Origin: Bacteroides ilei
GTDB taxonomy: Bacteria; Bacteroidota; Bacteroidia; Bacteroidales; Bacteroidaceae
DNA length: 64,000 nt
Direction of reading: 5' to 3'
Assembly (NCBI RefSeq): GCF_900128495.1
Contig: NZ_LT635801.1
Span: 1,842,734 to 1,906,733 of the forward strand
The position numbers were made by a program, and so were the translations under genes. The notes beneath the pieces were generated by a model. That model was not told the origin of the DNA and did no database searches. It saw nothing but the letters and a program-made list of their open reading frames with translations. Below, in pieces: positions 37,468 to 46,773 of this stretch. The number at the start of each line of letters is the position of its first letter. Position 1 is the stretch's first letter.

Positions 37468-40400
37468 ATGAAAAATGTCCATTATCTTTGGTTTGCTTTG
37501 ATGACTATTGGTTTTTTGCCGGGATGGTCACAGTCCAGACAAGCAAAAAGAATAGGTGATTTTATTGAGTCTACTTCTTATAATGAGGATAAGAGAGGAA
37601 CTGTACGTCGGCTGCAGTATTATCCGGAAGGTGATGACTTTGTCTGTGTGAATGGAAAAAACCGGTTTACACGGGCACTTTATGGAAGTTGGTCGCCTTT
37701 CCGTCTGGAGACGAGCGACCGTCCGGTTTTTGCTGCTTATGATAAGAAAGAGAGTAAGAATATCCGTTTTAGTCTTCAATGTGGTACTTCTGTTCTGGCT
37801 CTTGATTCCATAGACTATTGTGAGGCCAGGTATACGGCCGGTCGCCGTACCTATTCATTGAAGGACGAGGCTTGGAAGGGTGGAATATTGTCTGTATCTG
37901 TCTTGGCTTTTCCGGATGTTGACGGTGCAGTATGGAAGTTTGAAACAGAGAATATGCCCAAGGATGCTGTGTTGCATTGTTACATTTCTGAGATCCGTGC
38001 CAAGAAATTGAACCGTAATGGAGATATGGGAGCCGATCCTCCCGGTTGTTTCGAGGCACCTGAACATCCGGAGCAATTGAAGCAATATGATTTACGGTTA
38101 GATAAAGAATCTTATTTGATACTGGAGAATCTGGATCTTCGTATTCCGACATTGGCGGAAGGAAGGATGTTATACGGAAAATCGGAGAAGGCACGTGTGA
38201 GTCTTGTGTCCAGAGTAAAATTTATAACTCCTGATCCTTATATCAATACGTTGGGAGGAACACTTGTTGCCGCTGCTGATGGTATTTGGGACGGAGAGGT
38301 ATGGTTGCATGGGGCTGTAGGCTGGCGTATGCCTTTAAGCGGTTGGCGGGCTGCCTATACTGGTGATGCGTTAGGGTGGCATGACCGTGCCCGTACGCAT
38401 TTTGATGCTTATGCAGCCAGTCAGGTAACTGGTGTGCCTAATACTATTCCACATCCGGCCCAGGATTCTGCTATGCATTTGGCCCGTTCTGTAAAGAAAT
38501 GGGGTACACCTCAGTACAGCAACGGTTATATCTGCCGTAATCCTCACCGTAATGACCAGATGCATCATTATGACATGAACCTCTGTTATATAGATGAGTT
38601 GTTGTGGCATATGAATTGGACCGGCGATGTAGATTATGCACGTAAAATGTGGCCTGTCATTACCCGTCATCTGGCTTGGGAGAAATTGAATTATGATCCG
38701 GATAATGATGGCCTGTATGATGCTTATGCCTGTATATGGGCAAGTGACGCCCTTTATTATAATAGTGGTGCCGTAACTCATTCATCGGCCTATAATTACC
38801 GTGCCAATAAGTGGGCTGCTGAAATAGCGGCCAAAATCGGAGAAGATCCTGAACCTTACCGGAAAGAGTCGGAGAAAATTCTGCAGGCTATGAATACTCG
38901 TCTTTGGATGGCTGATAAAGGACATTGGGCCGAGTTTCAGGATTTTATGGGATACAAGCGCTTGCATGAAAGTGCGGCTGTGTGGACTATTTATCATGCC
39001 ATAGACAGTGAGACCGCCGATCCTTTCCAGACTTACCAGGCTACCCGTTATATTGATACTTCCATACCTCATATTCCTGTAAAGGCCGAAGGGTTGCCGG
39101 ATGAAGGATATGAAACCATTTCAACTTCCAACTGGCTTCCATATTCTTGGAGTATCAACAATGTAGCGTTTGCTGAGGTGATGCATACTGCTTTGGCCTA
39201 CTTTCAGGCTGGGCGTGCCGAAAGTGGTTTCAAATTGTTGAAAAGTTCTGTGTTGGATGGAATGTACGTGGGAGATAGTCCGGGTAACTGGGGACAAGTG
39301 AGTTTTTATGATGCGGCCCGAGGAGAGTGTTACCGTGATTTTGGGGATCCTATCGGAGTGGCATCACGATTGTTGATACAGGGATTATTCGGGGTTTTAC
39401 CCGATGCTTTGCATGATAAGGTTGTTATCCGTCCGGGATTTCCTATGGATTGGGATAAGGCTGCATTTGAAATGCCGGATGTGTCTTATTCTTTTGAGCG
39501 GAAGGGAGAACAGGATGTGTACAAGATTTCCAGTCATTTTGTGAAGCCTTTGGATGTTGACTTGCAGTTGAATGTGCGTAAAGAGCGTATCGGTTCGGTG
39601 ACGGTGAACGGAAAGAAAACCGGATGGTCAGTCATTCCTTCAGCCAACGGTTATCCGGTGATATCTATAAAGATTCCGGCAACTGTTTCTGAAGCGGAGG
39701 TTATGATTGTATGGAAAGGGGGAGAACTGGCCGATTTGACAGGTAAAGAAATGCTTGTGGAGACAGGCGCTTCCTTGAAACTTGATATACCCTCGGAAGT
39801 TACAGTTACGGAAGTATATGATCCTCAACGTATATTGGAAAGTTATGACATGGGGTCCGGAAAGCATTTTTCAGCAATTGTAAATGCTGTATATGGGCAT
39901 CATACCATTTTTATTAAAACCCGACAGGGGAGTATGGAATGGTGGCAACCTGTCAATATATTTATTCCGGAACGGAAAGAATTCAGGCCTGATTTTGATG
40001 ATATTGATGCGGCATCATGTCGGATGGTAGATATGGATCGTTTCCTGAATGATTCGGTAACTTCTATTTTTAAGGAGCAGTATTATTCTCCTCGTTCTCC
40101 ATATACTACCTTACAGCTTCCGGTTCAGGGAATAGGGGAATGGTGTCATCCATTGCTTAGCGCTACGGTCGATGATTCGGGCTTAAGAAATCTGATTCAC
40201 GATAATAAGTTTGTAACAGGTTTGGGTATACCGTTCCGTTTGATGAAAGAAGGAAACAATATTGCTTTCACTTCGCTTTGGGACAATTATCCCGATCGTA
40301 TTTCAATTCCGTTGTCTGGTAAGGCTTCGCATGCCTATCTGTTACTTGCCGGAAGTACTAACCATATGCAATGTCGTATAGCGAATGGGATAGTTACCGT

Positions 40401-40725
40401 AGAATATGCAGATGGTACATCCGATCGTCTGACACTGACTAATCCGGACAATTGGTGCCCGATAGAGCAGGATTTCTATGTAGACGGTGCTGCATTTACG
40501 GTGCCTGATCCCCGTCCTTACCGCTTGCATCTGAAATCAGGGAAAGTAAGCCGTGATTTAGGAAAGGAATTGGGGATAACCGGTGTATATGGACGGGAAA
40601 TAGACGGTGGGGCAGGAGTGCTGCTTGATATGCCTCTGTCATCCGGAAAGGAATTGAAGTCGTTGACACTGGAAACTCTTGCAAACGATGTAGTTATAGG
40701 TTTGATGGGAGTTACTTTACAATAA
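37468..40725 (+). CDS. Large secreted DUF4450 protein with six-hairpin glycosidase domain
   Basis: About 1085 residues. The signal peptide is MKNVHYLWFALMTIGFLPGW/SQ. The N-terminal ~220 residues are the DUF4450 type (RLQYYPEGDDFVCVNGKNRF). A helical barrel follows (WRMPLSGWRAAYTGDALGWH, MHHYDMNLCYIDELLWHMNW, NWLPYSWSINNVAFAEVMHT), then a C-terminal beta-sandwich. Such proteins occur in Bacteroides loci for pectic rhamnogalacturonan, which fits its neighbours. An ATG two codons upstream (37462) is equally possible, and the frame runs further to 37432. Catalytic residues are not assigned. Confidence 0.82.
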   Translation: MKNVHYLWFALMTIGFLPGWSQSRQAKRIGDFIESTSYNEDKRGTVRRLQYYPEGDDFVCVNGKNRFTRALYGSWSPFRLETSDRPVFAAYDKKESKNIRFSLQCGTSVLALDSIDYCEARYTAGRRTYSLKDEAWKGGILSVSVLAFPDVDGAVWKFETENMPKDAVLHCYISEIRAKKLNRNGDMGADPPGCFEAPEHPEQLKQYDLRLDKESYLILENLDLRIPTLAEGRMLYGKSEKARVSLVSRVKFITPDPYINTLGGTLVAAADGIWDGEVWLHGAVGWRMPLSGWRAAYTGDALGWHDRARTHFDAYAASQVTGVPNTIPHPAQDSAMHLARSVKKWGTPQYSNGYICRNPHRNDQMHHYDMNLCYIDELLWHMNWTGDVDYARKMWPVITRHLAWEKLNYDPDNDGLYDAYACIWASDALYYNSGAVTHSSAYNYRANKWAAEIAAKIGEDPEPYRKESEKILQAMNTRLWMADKGHWAEFQDFMGYKRLHESAAVWTIYHAIDSETADPFQTYQATRYIDTSIPHIPVKAEGLPDEGYETISTSNWLPYSWSINNVAFAEVMHTALAYFQAGRAESGFKLLKSSVLDGMYVGDSPGNWGQVSFYDAARGECYRDFGDPIGVASRLLIQGLFGVLPDALHDKVVIRPGFPMDWDKAAFEMPDVSYSFERKGEQDVYKISSHFVKPLDVDLQLNVRKERIGSVTVNGKKTGWSVIPSANGYPVISIKIPATVSEAEVMIVWKGGELADLTGKEMLVETGASLKLDIPSEVTVTEVYDPQRILESYDMGSGKHFSAIVNAVYGHHTIFIKTRQGSMEWWQPVNIFIPERKEFRPDFDDIDAASCRMVDMDRFLNDSVTSIFKEQYYSPRSPYTTLQLPVQGIGEWCHPLLSATVDDSGLRNLIHDNKFVTGLGIPFRLMKEGNNIAFTSLWDNYPDRISIPLSGKASHAYLLLAGSTNHMQCRIANGIVTVEYADGTSDRLTLTNPDNWCPIEQDFYVDGAAFTVPDPRPYRLHLKSGKVSRDLGKELGITGVYGREIDGGAGVLLDMPLSSGKELKSLTLETLANDVVIGLMGVTLQ

Positions 40726-40779
40726 TAGGGTATTGCCTCTTTAGAATCGTAAATCTCTTTATTCTATAAGATCTATAAA

Positions 40780-40829
40780 AAATCACCCGGGTAAATAAGT
40801 CTGGTTAGTCTTATTTATCCGGGTGATTT
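40780..40829. terminator. Bidirectional terminator between DUF4450 and CE12-like genes
   Basis: A 20-bp stem (40780-40799 with 40810-40829, one G-U pair) separates two convergent genes. Confidence 0.88.
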
Positions 40830-40866
40830 GCGTTTATTCTTTCTGCCGGCTATTTTGTAGCCAGGT

Positions 40867-42507
40867 TTATTTCAGATAATCTTTCAGGTTACAATCTGAC
40901 TGGAGCAGGCCTTCAGCAATGCTTCGGGCATTCAGTCTTGCTCCTTTGAGTGAGAAGTGGGTGTGGTCTCCGCAATAATAGACACCGACTTTCTTCAGAC
41001 CTTTTTCATAGCCAAGTTTCTGTAATTTGCTACCTGTCAGTTTGTTGAGGTCGATATAATAGGCTCCGGTTGATTGGGCGGCTTCAGCCGACCATTTGCC
41101 GAATGAAGTAGCGTTGCTCTGTATTTTCCCGTTGTCCCACATGTTACGTGGAGTATGGCTCAATACGATAGGGATAGCTCCCTTTTCTTTGGCATCCATT
41201 ACGAATTTTCGGATGTACCATCCGAAAGTGTAGACTACATCATATTGTTTGGTCGCTTCCATCAGAAAAACTTTACTTTCATTGCCGGAACCTGGGAGTT
41301 CGGCACGTGCCTTTCCTGTGTTGATTGGTCCTGCATCGTTATGTCCGAACTGCATGATTACATAATCACCCGGTTGTAGAGCATTATATACCTTGTCCCA
41401 ATAGCCTTCTTCCAGAAAAGTTCGGGCACTTCTACCTGCTTTAGCACAATTCTCGACAGTAATACGTTTGTTGTCGAACAGTTCTCCTATAACACTTCCC
41501 CATCCCCACGGGCCGTCTTTATCCTTGTCCTGGTTGTGTACAGTGCTGTCGCCTATAGTGAAAAGAACCGGGCATCCCGGTTTCCTGCTTGATCCTGTTA
41601 TTGTATCTTTGACGATGGGTTTCAAATATTGCGCAAGTTCCAGACCGGGGCAGTTACGTATGCCTTCTGCTGCCGATTCGGCATTGACACGGGCACCGAA
41701 TGTGCTGGTATGGATGCGGTCAAGATAGAACATATATTTTACCTTTTCTTTACCGAATTTCTCGAATTTACGTGCCGTGATTTCATTCAGATCGATGAAC
41801 GGTACGTTTTCTGCTTCGGCTACTTGTTTGGCCCAAAGGCCGAAAGTCTGGTTTACACGGATAATAATGGTGCTGTCTTTGTCATCCCAAGCGTTACGGG
41901 GTGTGAGTGAAAACAGAATCGGGTGCGCTCCTTTGGCTTTTGTTTCTTGGATATAGCGGCGCATGTATTCTCCGTAAGTATAGACTGTATCTCGTACTCC
42001 GGTTTCTTTGATAGTGACAATCAGGCTGTCGTTCCCGATTCCGGGGATGGATGCACGGGCTCTGCCGCTATCGTACGGACCATTATCGTTATGTCCAAGT
42101 TCAATGATGACCCAATCGCCTTTCCGGACACCTTTCAGAACGTCTTTCCATAAGAATTTGTAGAACGTACGGCTGCTGGTTCCTCCTAATGCATGGTTTT
42201 CTACTGAAATCTTATTTTCGTCAAAATATTCATGAGCAAAATAGCCCCATCCCCACTGGCCGTTATTTCCGTTACCTAATGTTCCGGTTCTCATAGTTGA
42301 ATTACCGACCAGAAACAATACCGGATTCTGTCCTTTGCGAGTTGATCCGGCTACCGGGCGTACGGTCTTGGCCTTGTTCAGACTATCGAGGGTGAGGTCA
42401 ATTACTTGGTTTACGTCTTTCATGGGCGCAGCTACCTGTTGCTGTGCCCAGGTGCCTGTTACAGCGAAAGCCGAAAGCAGGCATAGGATTAGTTTATGTT
42501 TTTTCAT
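40867..42507 (-). CDS. Secreted tandem SGNH hydrolase, CE12 rhamnogalacturonan acetylesterase-like
   Basis: 546 residues with a signal peptide and two similar esterase domains. Domain 1 (about 50-290) has block I FLVGNSTMR, block II ENHALGGTSSRTF, block III ELGHNDNGP and a late DRIHTS. Domain 2 (about 300-546) has FTIGDSTVH, ENCAKAGRSARTF, QFGHNDAGP and DHTHFS. Both keep Ser, Gly, Asn and the Asp-x-x-His pair, but domain 1 has Asn where block I normally has Asp. CE12 enzymes remove acetyl groups from galacturonate in rhamnogalacturonan. The GH106 gene starts 7 bp upstream, so both belong to one operon. Confidence 0.86.
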   Translation of the reverse strand: MKKHKLILCLLSAFAVTGTWAQQQVAAPMKDVNQVIDLTLDSLNKAKTVRPVAGSTRKGQNPVLFLVGNSTMRTGTLGNGNNGQWGWGYFAHEYFDENKISVENHALGGTSSRTFYKFLWKDVLKGVRKGDWVIIELGHNDNGPYDSGRARASIPGIGNDSLIVTIKETGVRDTVYTYGEYMRRYIQETKAKGAHPILFSLTPRNAWDDKDSTIIIRVNQTFGLWAKQVAEAENVPFIDLNEITARKFEKFGKEKVKYMFYLDRIHTSTFGARVNAESAAEGIRNCPGLELAQYLKPIVKDTITGSSRKPGCPVLFTIGDSTVHNQDKDKDGPWGWGSVIGELFDNKRITVENCAKAGRSARTFLEEGYWDKVYNALQPGDYVIMQFGHNDAGPINTGKARAELPGSGNESKVFLMEATKQYDVVYTFGWYIRKFVMDAKEKGAIPIVLSHTPRNMWDNGKIQSNATSFGKWSAEAAQSTGAYYIDLNKLTGSKLQKLGYEKGLKKVGVYYCGDHTHFSLKGARLNARSIAEGLLQSDCNLKDYLK

Positions 42508-42514
42508 TTTCTGT

Positions 42515-45286
42515 CTATTTTGAATAGGAAACCGGAATCAGGCGGACATTTCCATTCAGTCCTGATGGCAGTGGTTCCCAATTGTCATAGGTTCCTTTCT
42601 TATAATTCAGTTTGGCAATATTGATATCTTTGAAGATACGCCATTCCACTTTTTCTCTGTCTAGTTCGGCAATGCGGTTAGCTGGCAGGTTAGTCACTTC
42701 TACTTCAATCAAGTTCTTACCCGGTTTCAGCAGGCTGCCTACAGTGAGGCGGAATGGGACGGCCCATACTATACCCGCATCTTTCCCGTTAATTCGTACA
42801 CGGGCACTTTCTCTGACGTCACCCAAGTCAAGAATCCAGTTGTCAGCTTTCAATTGCGGCAGATCCATTTCTATCGAATAAAGTGCTGTGCCCATATTTG
42901 TCTTGGCTTCCGGACGGTCTATTCCAGTCCATGAGCTTGGTGTGTCGATAGTGTATTCGCCGTCAATAGTCGGAGTGCTTTCAATGAACTTCAGTTTCCA
43001 TCCATGGTCAAGGCTTAGGCTGTATGTTTGCTCTTCCGGATATTTCCACTCCGGTTCACCGGCCAGTGATTTTCTGAATGTCTGTATAATGATACTTTCT
43101 CCCGATTTGAGCTGCAGGCGGACCTGTGTCTTTCCGTTCTGTACACGGGTCTGTGCCACACCTCTGTCACCGTTCATCGGGTTGAACAGCATAACAGACG
43201 TTTCGGGAACATTCAGGGGCACCCAAGCATCTATGTCTTTAGGTTGCAGGCACGAAACGAAGTAATGATGTCCTTCCGGATTTGTACGGCGGATGAACTG
43301 CAGGCCACATTGGGTTTTCAGGGATTCTGCCGGGACACCACTCATTTCGAGCGTCTTCCGATAGTCGGACCCGATAATGATTCGTCCTTTACCTAAGCTG
43401 AAACTTTGTGACTGGTCGAACGAATGTGTTTCTGGTAACTGACTGATAATCTGCTTGAAAATGGCCTGTCTTTTCTGTAGCTGGCTGTAACCAGGGACAT
43501 CTTTCGGGTAGTGTTCGACAAATATGATAGTAGCACCCTGACGTGCCAGTTCTATCAGTTTCTTCAGGGTCTTTTCCGGCATCATCTCAACGGCCGGCAC
43601 AATCAGTGCCTTGTAATGGGCTCCGCCTTCCGTTACCAGTTTTTCTCCTTTACATTGGGTGGATGTTACAAATTTGTCGGAAATATAGTCTACGTCATAA
43701 CCGTTGGAAATGATAGTTTGGATTGTCTTGATGAATTTAGGTGCATACTGGTCCATTTTGTGGATGTCAAAGGCAACCATTCTTCCCGGAAGTTCCTCCC
43801 ACATGTCGTAGATAGGCAGATATACCAGAAAATCATTGTCGGGTTGTCCCATCTGCAGGAATGACTGGCATCGTGTAATGTAGTTGAAGAACGCCGGAGC
43901 ATCACGCCATATTGTATTGCTGGGCGACATGTTAATGCTGGCGTAGAACAGCCATCCCGGCCATGCTATATTTTGGGGGGAATATGGTGTTCCGTGGAAG
44001 AACATATGGTTTACTCCCGAAACGAACATCAGGTCCATATCAGGTTTGCATTGTGACAGGGATGTGCGGAAGTGTTCCGTAAGCCAGGTGAATGTTTCGG
44101 ATGATGTATAAGTTTTTCCAGCAATGTGTGCAGCCGATGAGGCGTATTTCAGCATAGAAATATCTGAGAAGTTTGGTCGGGTCAGTGAATCTATACGCAG
44201 GCCCTTGATATGGAAGTCAGTCAGACCGAAGCCTTCACACTCTGGAATATCTACAGCGGCGTAGACGTCAATCAGGTTGGCTGGAGAACCGTGTGCCTGA
44301 TTGCGTGTAGTGCTTCCGTGGCGGTGAGCCCATGCTGTCCACTGTTCCGTGAAGTTTTCCAGCAGCATTTCCCCCATTGTTTCACGGTAGTCTGAAACGA
44401 TACGGCGGGTTGTTTCGGGACGTTCCTGATCCAGAAACTCCAGAAAATGGTCTTCAAGCTTGTAGCCTCTGCGCCGCTGGAATTCCTCGAGAAGGCTAGG
44501 CGACCAGTCGGCACCGTACACTTCGTATGAATCGTTGAAGAATGTACGTGGGTAAGGCGTATGGGTATTTTTGAATGCCTTGTCGAATTTGGACAGGTAT
44601 TTTTTTACAGCATTGGCATCCAGGTGGTCAATAACCAGTCCTTCACCGCCGGGAGCGGCTCTTTTTACCTTTTGTAGTGTTTTGCCGATAAACAAGGCGA
44701 CTAGTTTCCATTTTCCAGACGGGGCTTTCCATTCAAGTGTTCCGTTTGAGACCTTATTTGTCAGATTGAGGATCTGTCCGTTTTCACTGTATGCCATCAG
44801 TCGACTCAATCGGGCTATTTTCTGCTGTTTCTTTTCTTTCGGATCTGTAATTTCTATTTTCAGTGAAATATTTTTGCCTCCTTCTGTTTCGAACTTTTCA
44901 AATATGGCCTTGGTAGCTGCTTCTTCGGTTGTTACTTCCGGCCCGCCGAAGGGCCATCCTGTACCATTGTTCATGTCAATGTCTATACCATTCTGTTTTC
45001 CGATAGTCTGGCAATATCTGAGCATTTCCATCCATTTGTCGGACAGATAAGGGATGTCATTACTTTCATTACCTATGACGCCATAAATAGGGGTAATTTC
45101 CAGAGAGCCTAATCCGGCAGCCCCATATTTCTGAAGGTTATAGCTGAGGTTTTCTTTATCGACAGCACTTCCCAGCCACCACCAACGGCTACCTGGTTTG
45201 GCTTCGGGTTTCGGCTCCGGCCAGTTCTGTGCTTGTGCTGTGCCTCCCAAAAGCAGTAATGCTATCAGCATGTCGGTCGTTTTCAT
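42515..45286 (-). CDS. GH106 alpha-L-rhamnosidase
   Basis: 923 residues with a signal peptide (MKTTDMLIALLLLGGTAQA/Q). The start of the mature protein, PGSRWWWLGSAVDKENLSYN followed by LGSLEITPIYGV and NNGTGWPFGGP, is the GH106 hallmark; a galactose-binding-like domain lies near the C-terminus (RINGKDAGIVWAVPFRLTVG). GH106 enzymes release L-rhamnose from rhamnogalacturonan by inversion, with calcium-dependent substrate binding. It is in operon with the CE12-like gene downstream and the GH105 gene upstream. Confidence 0.92.
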   Translation of the reverse strand: MKTTDMLIALLLLGGTAQAQNWPEPKPEAKPGSRWWWLGSAVDKENLSYNLQKYGAAGLGSLEITPIYGVIGNESNDIPYLSDKWMEMLRYCQTIGKQNGIDIDMNNGTGWPFGGPEVTTEEAATKAIFEKFETEGGKNISLKIEITDPKEKKQQKIARLSRLMAYSENGQILNLTNKVSNGTLEWKAPSGKWKLVALFIGKTLQKVKRAAPGGEGLVIDHLDANAVKKYLSKFDKAFKNTHTPYPRTFFNDSYEVYGADWSPSLLEEFQRRRGYKLEDHFLEFLDQERPETTRRIVSDYRETMGEMLLENFTEQWTAWAHRHGSTTRNQAHGSPANLIDVYAAVDIPECEGFGLTDFHIKGLRIDSLTRPNFSDISMLKYASSAAHIAGKTYTSSETFTWLTEHFRTSLSQCKPDMDLMFVSGVNHMFFHGTPYSPQNIAWPGWLFYASINMSPSNTIWRDAPAFFNYITRCQSFLQMGQPDNDFLVYLPIYDMWEELPGRMVAFDIHKMDQYAPKFIKTIQTIISNGYDVDYISDKFVTSTQCKGEKLVTEGGAHYKALIVPAVEMMPEKTLKKLIELARQGATIIFVEHYPKDVPGYSQLQKRQAIFKQIISQLPETHSFDQSQSFSLGKGRIIIGSDYRKTLEMSGVPAESLKTQCGLQFIRRTNPEGHHYFVSCLQPKDIDAWVPLNVPETSVMLFNPMNGDRGVAQTRVQNGKTQVRLQLKSGESIIIQTFRKSLAGEPEWKYPEEQTYSLSLDHGWKLKFIESTPTIDGEYTIDTPSSWTGIDRPEAKTNMGTALYSIEMDLPQLKADNWILDLGDVRESARVRINGKDAGIVWAVPFRLTVGSLLKPGKNLIEVEVTNLPANRIAELDREKVEWRIFKDINIAKLNYKKGTYDNWEPLPSGLNGNVRLIPVSYSK

Positions 45287-45309
45287 GTCTTTAAGATTGG
45301 ATTGATTAA

Positions 45310-45357
45310 ATATCCCTTATCTGGCCTGGAAGGGAAACAAGCCAGAATAAGGGATAT
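45310..45357. repeat. Long intercistronic inverted repeat between GH105 and GH106 genes
   Basis: ATATCCCTTAT with its complement ATAAGGGATAT, and inner TGGC/GCCA pairing, make a stem of about 15 bp. No U-tract follows on the minus strand, so it looks like an mRNA-processing or stability hairpin rather than a full terminator. Confidence 0.65.
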
Positions 45358-45401
45358 GCCTATAAATTTATAACTATGAAAAAAATATTCTCGGGTTGAG
45401 T

Positions 45402-46535
45402 TTATTGGAGCTTATACATTTCAGTTCCTCCAAGAAGGAAACATCCGGTCCCGAAGTCGTCAAAATCCGGAACACTGTCGTAAGTGACAGGTTGTCCGTC
45501 TTTCGGTTCTTTACCGGTACCTTGTACATATCCCAAAAAGCCGTTCGGATGAACTGCGTCCTTAACGATGGAGTTCCATGCCTTCACTACAACGGGCAGA
45601 TATTCGTTGCGGTCAAGAATTCCGTTGCGGATGCCCCATGCCATTCCATATACGAATAGAGACGTACCTGTCAGTTCCTTTCCTCCATAGTTGGTTGGGT
45701 CATGCAGACTGACATTCCAGAAACCGTCTTCCCGTTGGCATTTCTTCAAGGCCTTGCTCATGATGAGGAAGTCATTGATGTAATCCTGGCGATGTGTTTC
45801 ATTGGCTGGTATTTCATCCAGTACACGGATCAATGCGGCGTATACCCATCCGTTTCCTCTGCTCCAGTAACAATCTTCTCCGTTGGGTTCTTTATAGGGT
45901 GGGTCAAAATCTTTGTCACGCCACCATAATCCGTCCTTCAGATTAAACATTCCGTTTTCTCCCAGCTTGTTTCGTGTATATTCATACATTTTCCACATTT
46001 TGTCGAAATATTTCTGATCGCCGGTCAGTTTACCCATTTTGGCTAATGCCGGCATACCCATCTGTATGGCGTCAATCCAAGTCCATTCATCCACTTGAGG
46101 GGTATTGACCAACATGTTAAGGTTCGATTTTACGAATTTGAGGATTTCAGGTTTCGGATAAATGTTATAGATATCCAGGTATACTTGTCCGCATGCGTAA
46201 TAGTCGGCATGACGGACTGCTGCTCCTCCACTCATGTTCCAGTTGTGGAAATTCCCCCATTCGTAGGCGTAGTCAAAGTATTTTTCCTGAGGATGGATGG
46301 TATAGAGAGCCATCAGTCCTTCATAGTAAATCGTACGGGTCCATATGTTGCTTGGACGCATTTTACCGACAAAGCTTGGAAGGCGACAGTCGGGATTTTT
46401 CTTCATAAAATAATCGTTGACTTTAATCAGTGTCTTGAGCGTTTCCTGTCGGTCGGGTACTGGTACAGATTGTGCCTGGATGTTACAGAATCCTCCGAAC
46501 ACAAGGAGTAATGCTGCGATCAAGTTCTTTTTCAT
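45402..46535 (-). CDS. GH105 unsaturated rhamnogalacturonyl hydrolase
   Basis: 377 residues with signal peptide MKKNLIAALLLVFGGFCNIQA/Q. The (alpha/alpha)6 barrel shows VDEWTWIDAIQMGMPALAKM, whose Asp corresponds to the catalytic Asp of YteR-type enzymes, plus GLWWRDKDFDPP, CYWSRGNGWVYAAL and the ending FGTGCFLLGGTEMYKL. It removes the 4,5-unsaturated galacturonate left by rhamnogalacturonan lyases. It is the first gene of the minus-strand GH105-GH106-CE12 operon, transcribed away from the GH28 gene. Confidence 0.93.
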   Translation of the reverse strand: MKKNLIAALLLVFGGFCNIQAQSVPVPDRQETLKTLIKVNDYFMKKNPDCRLPSFVGKMRPSNIWTRTIYYEGLMALYTIHPQEKYFDYAYEWGNFHNWNMSGGAAVRHADYYACGQVYLDIYNIYPKPEILKFVKSNLNMLVNTPQVDEWTWIDAIQMGMPALAKMGKLTGDQKYFDKMWKMYEYTRNKLGENGMFNLKDGLWWRDKDFDPPYKEPNGEDCYWSRGNGWVYAALIRVLDEIPANETHRQDYINDFLIMSKALKKCQREDGFWNVSLHDPTNYGGKELTGTSLFVYGMAWGIRNGILDRNEYLPVVVKAWNSIVKDAVHPNGFLGYVQGTGKEPKDGQPVTYDSVPDFDDFGTGCFLLGGTEMYKLQ

Positions 46536-46566
46536 GGTATTTAGGGTTTATAATCTTTTGTTTTTA

Positions 46567-46596
46567 CAAAAATAGATATAGTATCGGTTCTTCAAA
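46567..46596 (-). promoter_or_regulatory. Promoter of the GH105-GH106-CE12 operon
   Basis: On the minus strand the -7 box TATTTTTG is at 46574-46567 and a TTTG -33 box at 46596-46593, start-to-start 22 bp. The start codon is 31 bp downstream. Confidence 0.65.
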
Positions 46597-46600
46597 ATAG

Positions 46601-46680
46601 AATATCGTACAGATTTATCGATTTCTGTTCATTTCAGTACAGATATGGTTCATAAATCGCATTTGTGTACAATTTAATAG
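46601..46680. promoter_or_regulatory. Three GTAC boxes at exact 30-bp spacing, candidate activator sites
   Basis: GTACAGATTT (46607), GTACAGATAT (46637) and GTACAATTT (46667) start exactly 30 bp apart. The first lies 10 bp upstream of the -33 box of the GH105 promoter. The A/T-rich beginnings of the 30-bp units also match (AATA/ATTT/ATTT). Repeats in phase with about three helical turns suggest cooperative binding of an activator, for example a hybrid two-component regulator encoded elsewhere. Confidence 0.6.
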
Positions 46681-46722
46681 GAATATGTATATTTACCTAT
46701 TCTGAAATATGAAATGATAATT

Positions 46723-46730
46723 TATTTTTG
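46723..46730 (+). promoter_or_regulatory. -7 element for the GH28 gene
   Basis: TATTTTTG, an exact TAnnTTTG match, 43 bp before the GH28 start codon; the -33 region has no TTTG, which fits activator dependence. Confidence 0.5.
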
Positions 46731-46773
46731 CAAATAGAAAATCGAAAGGATTAATGACTAATCATTTAATTTT

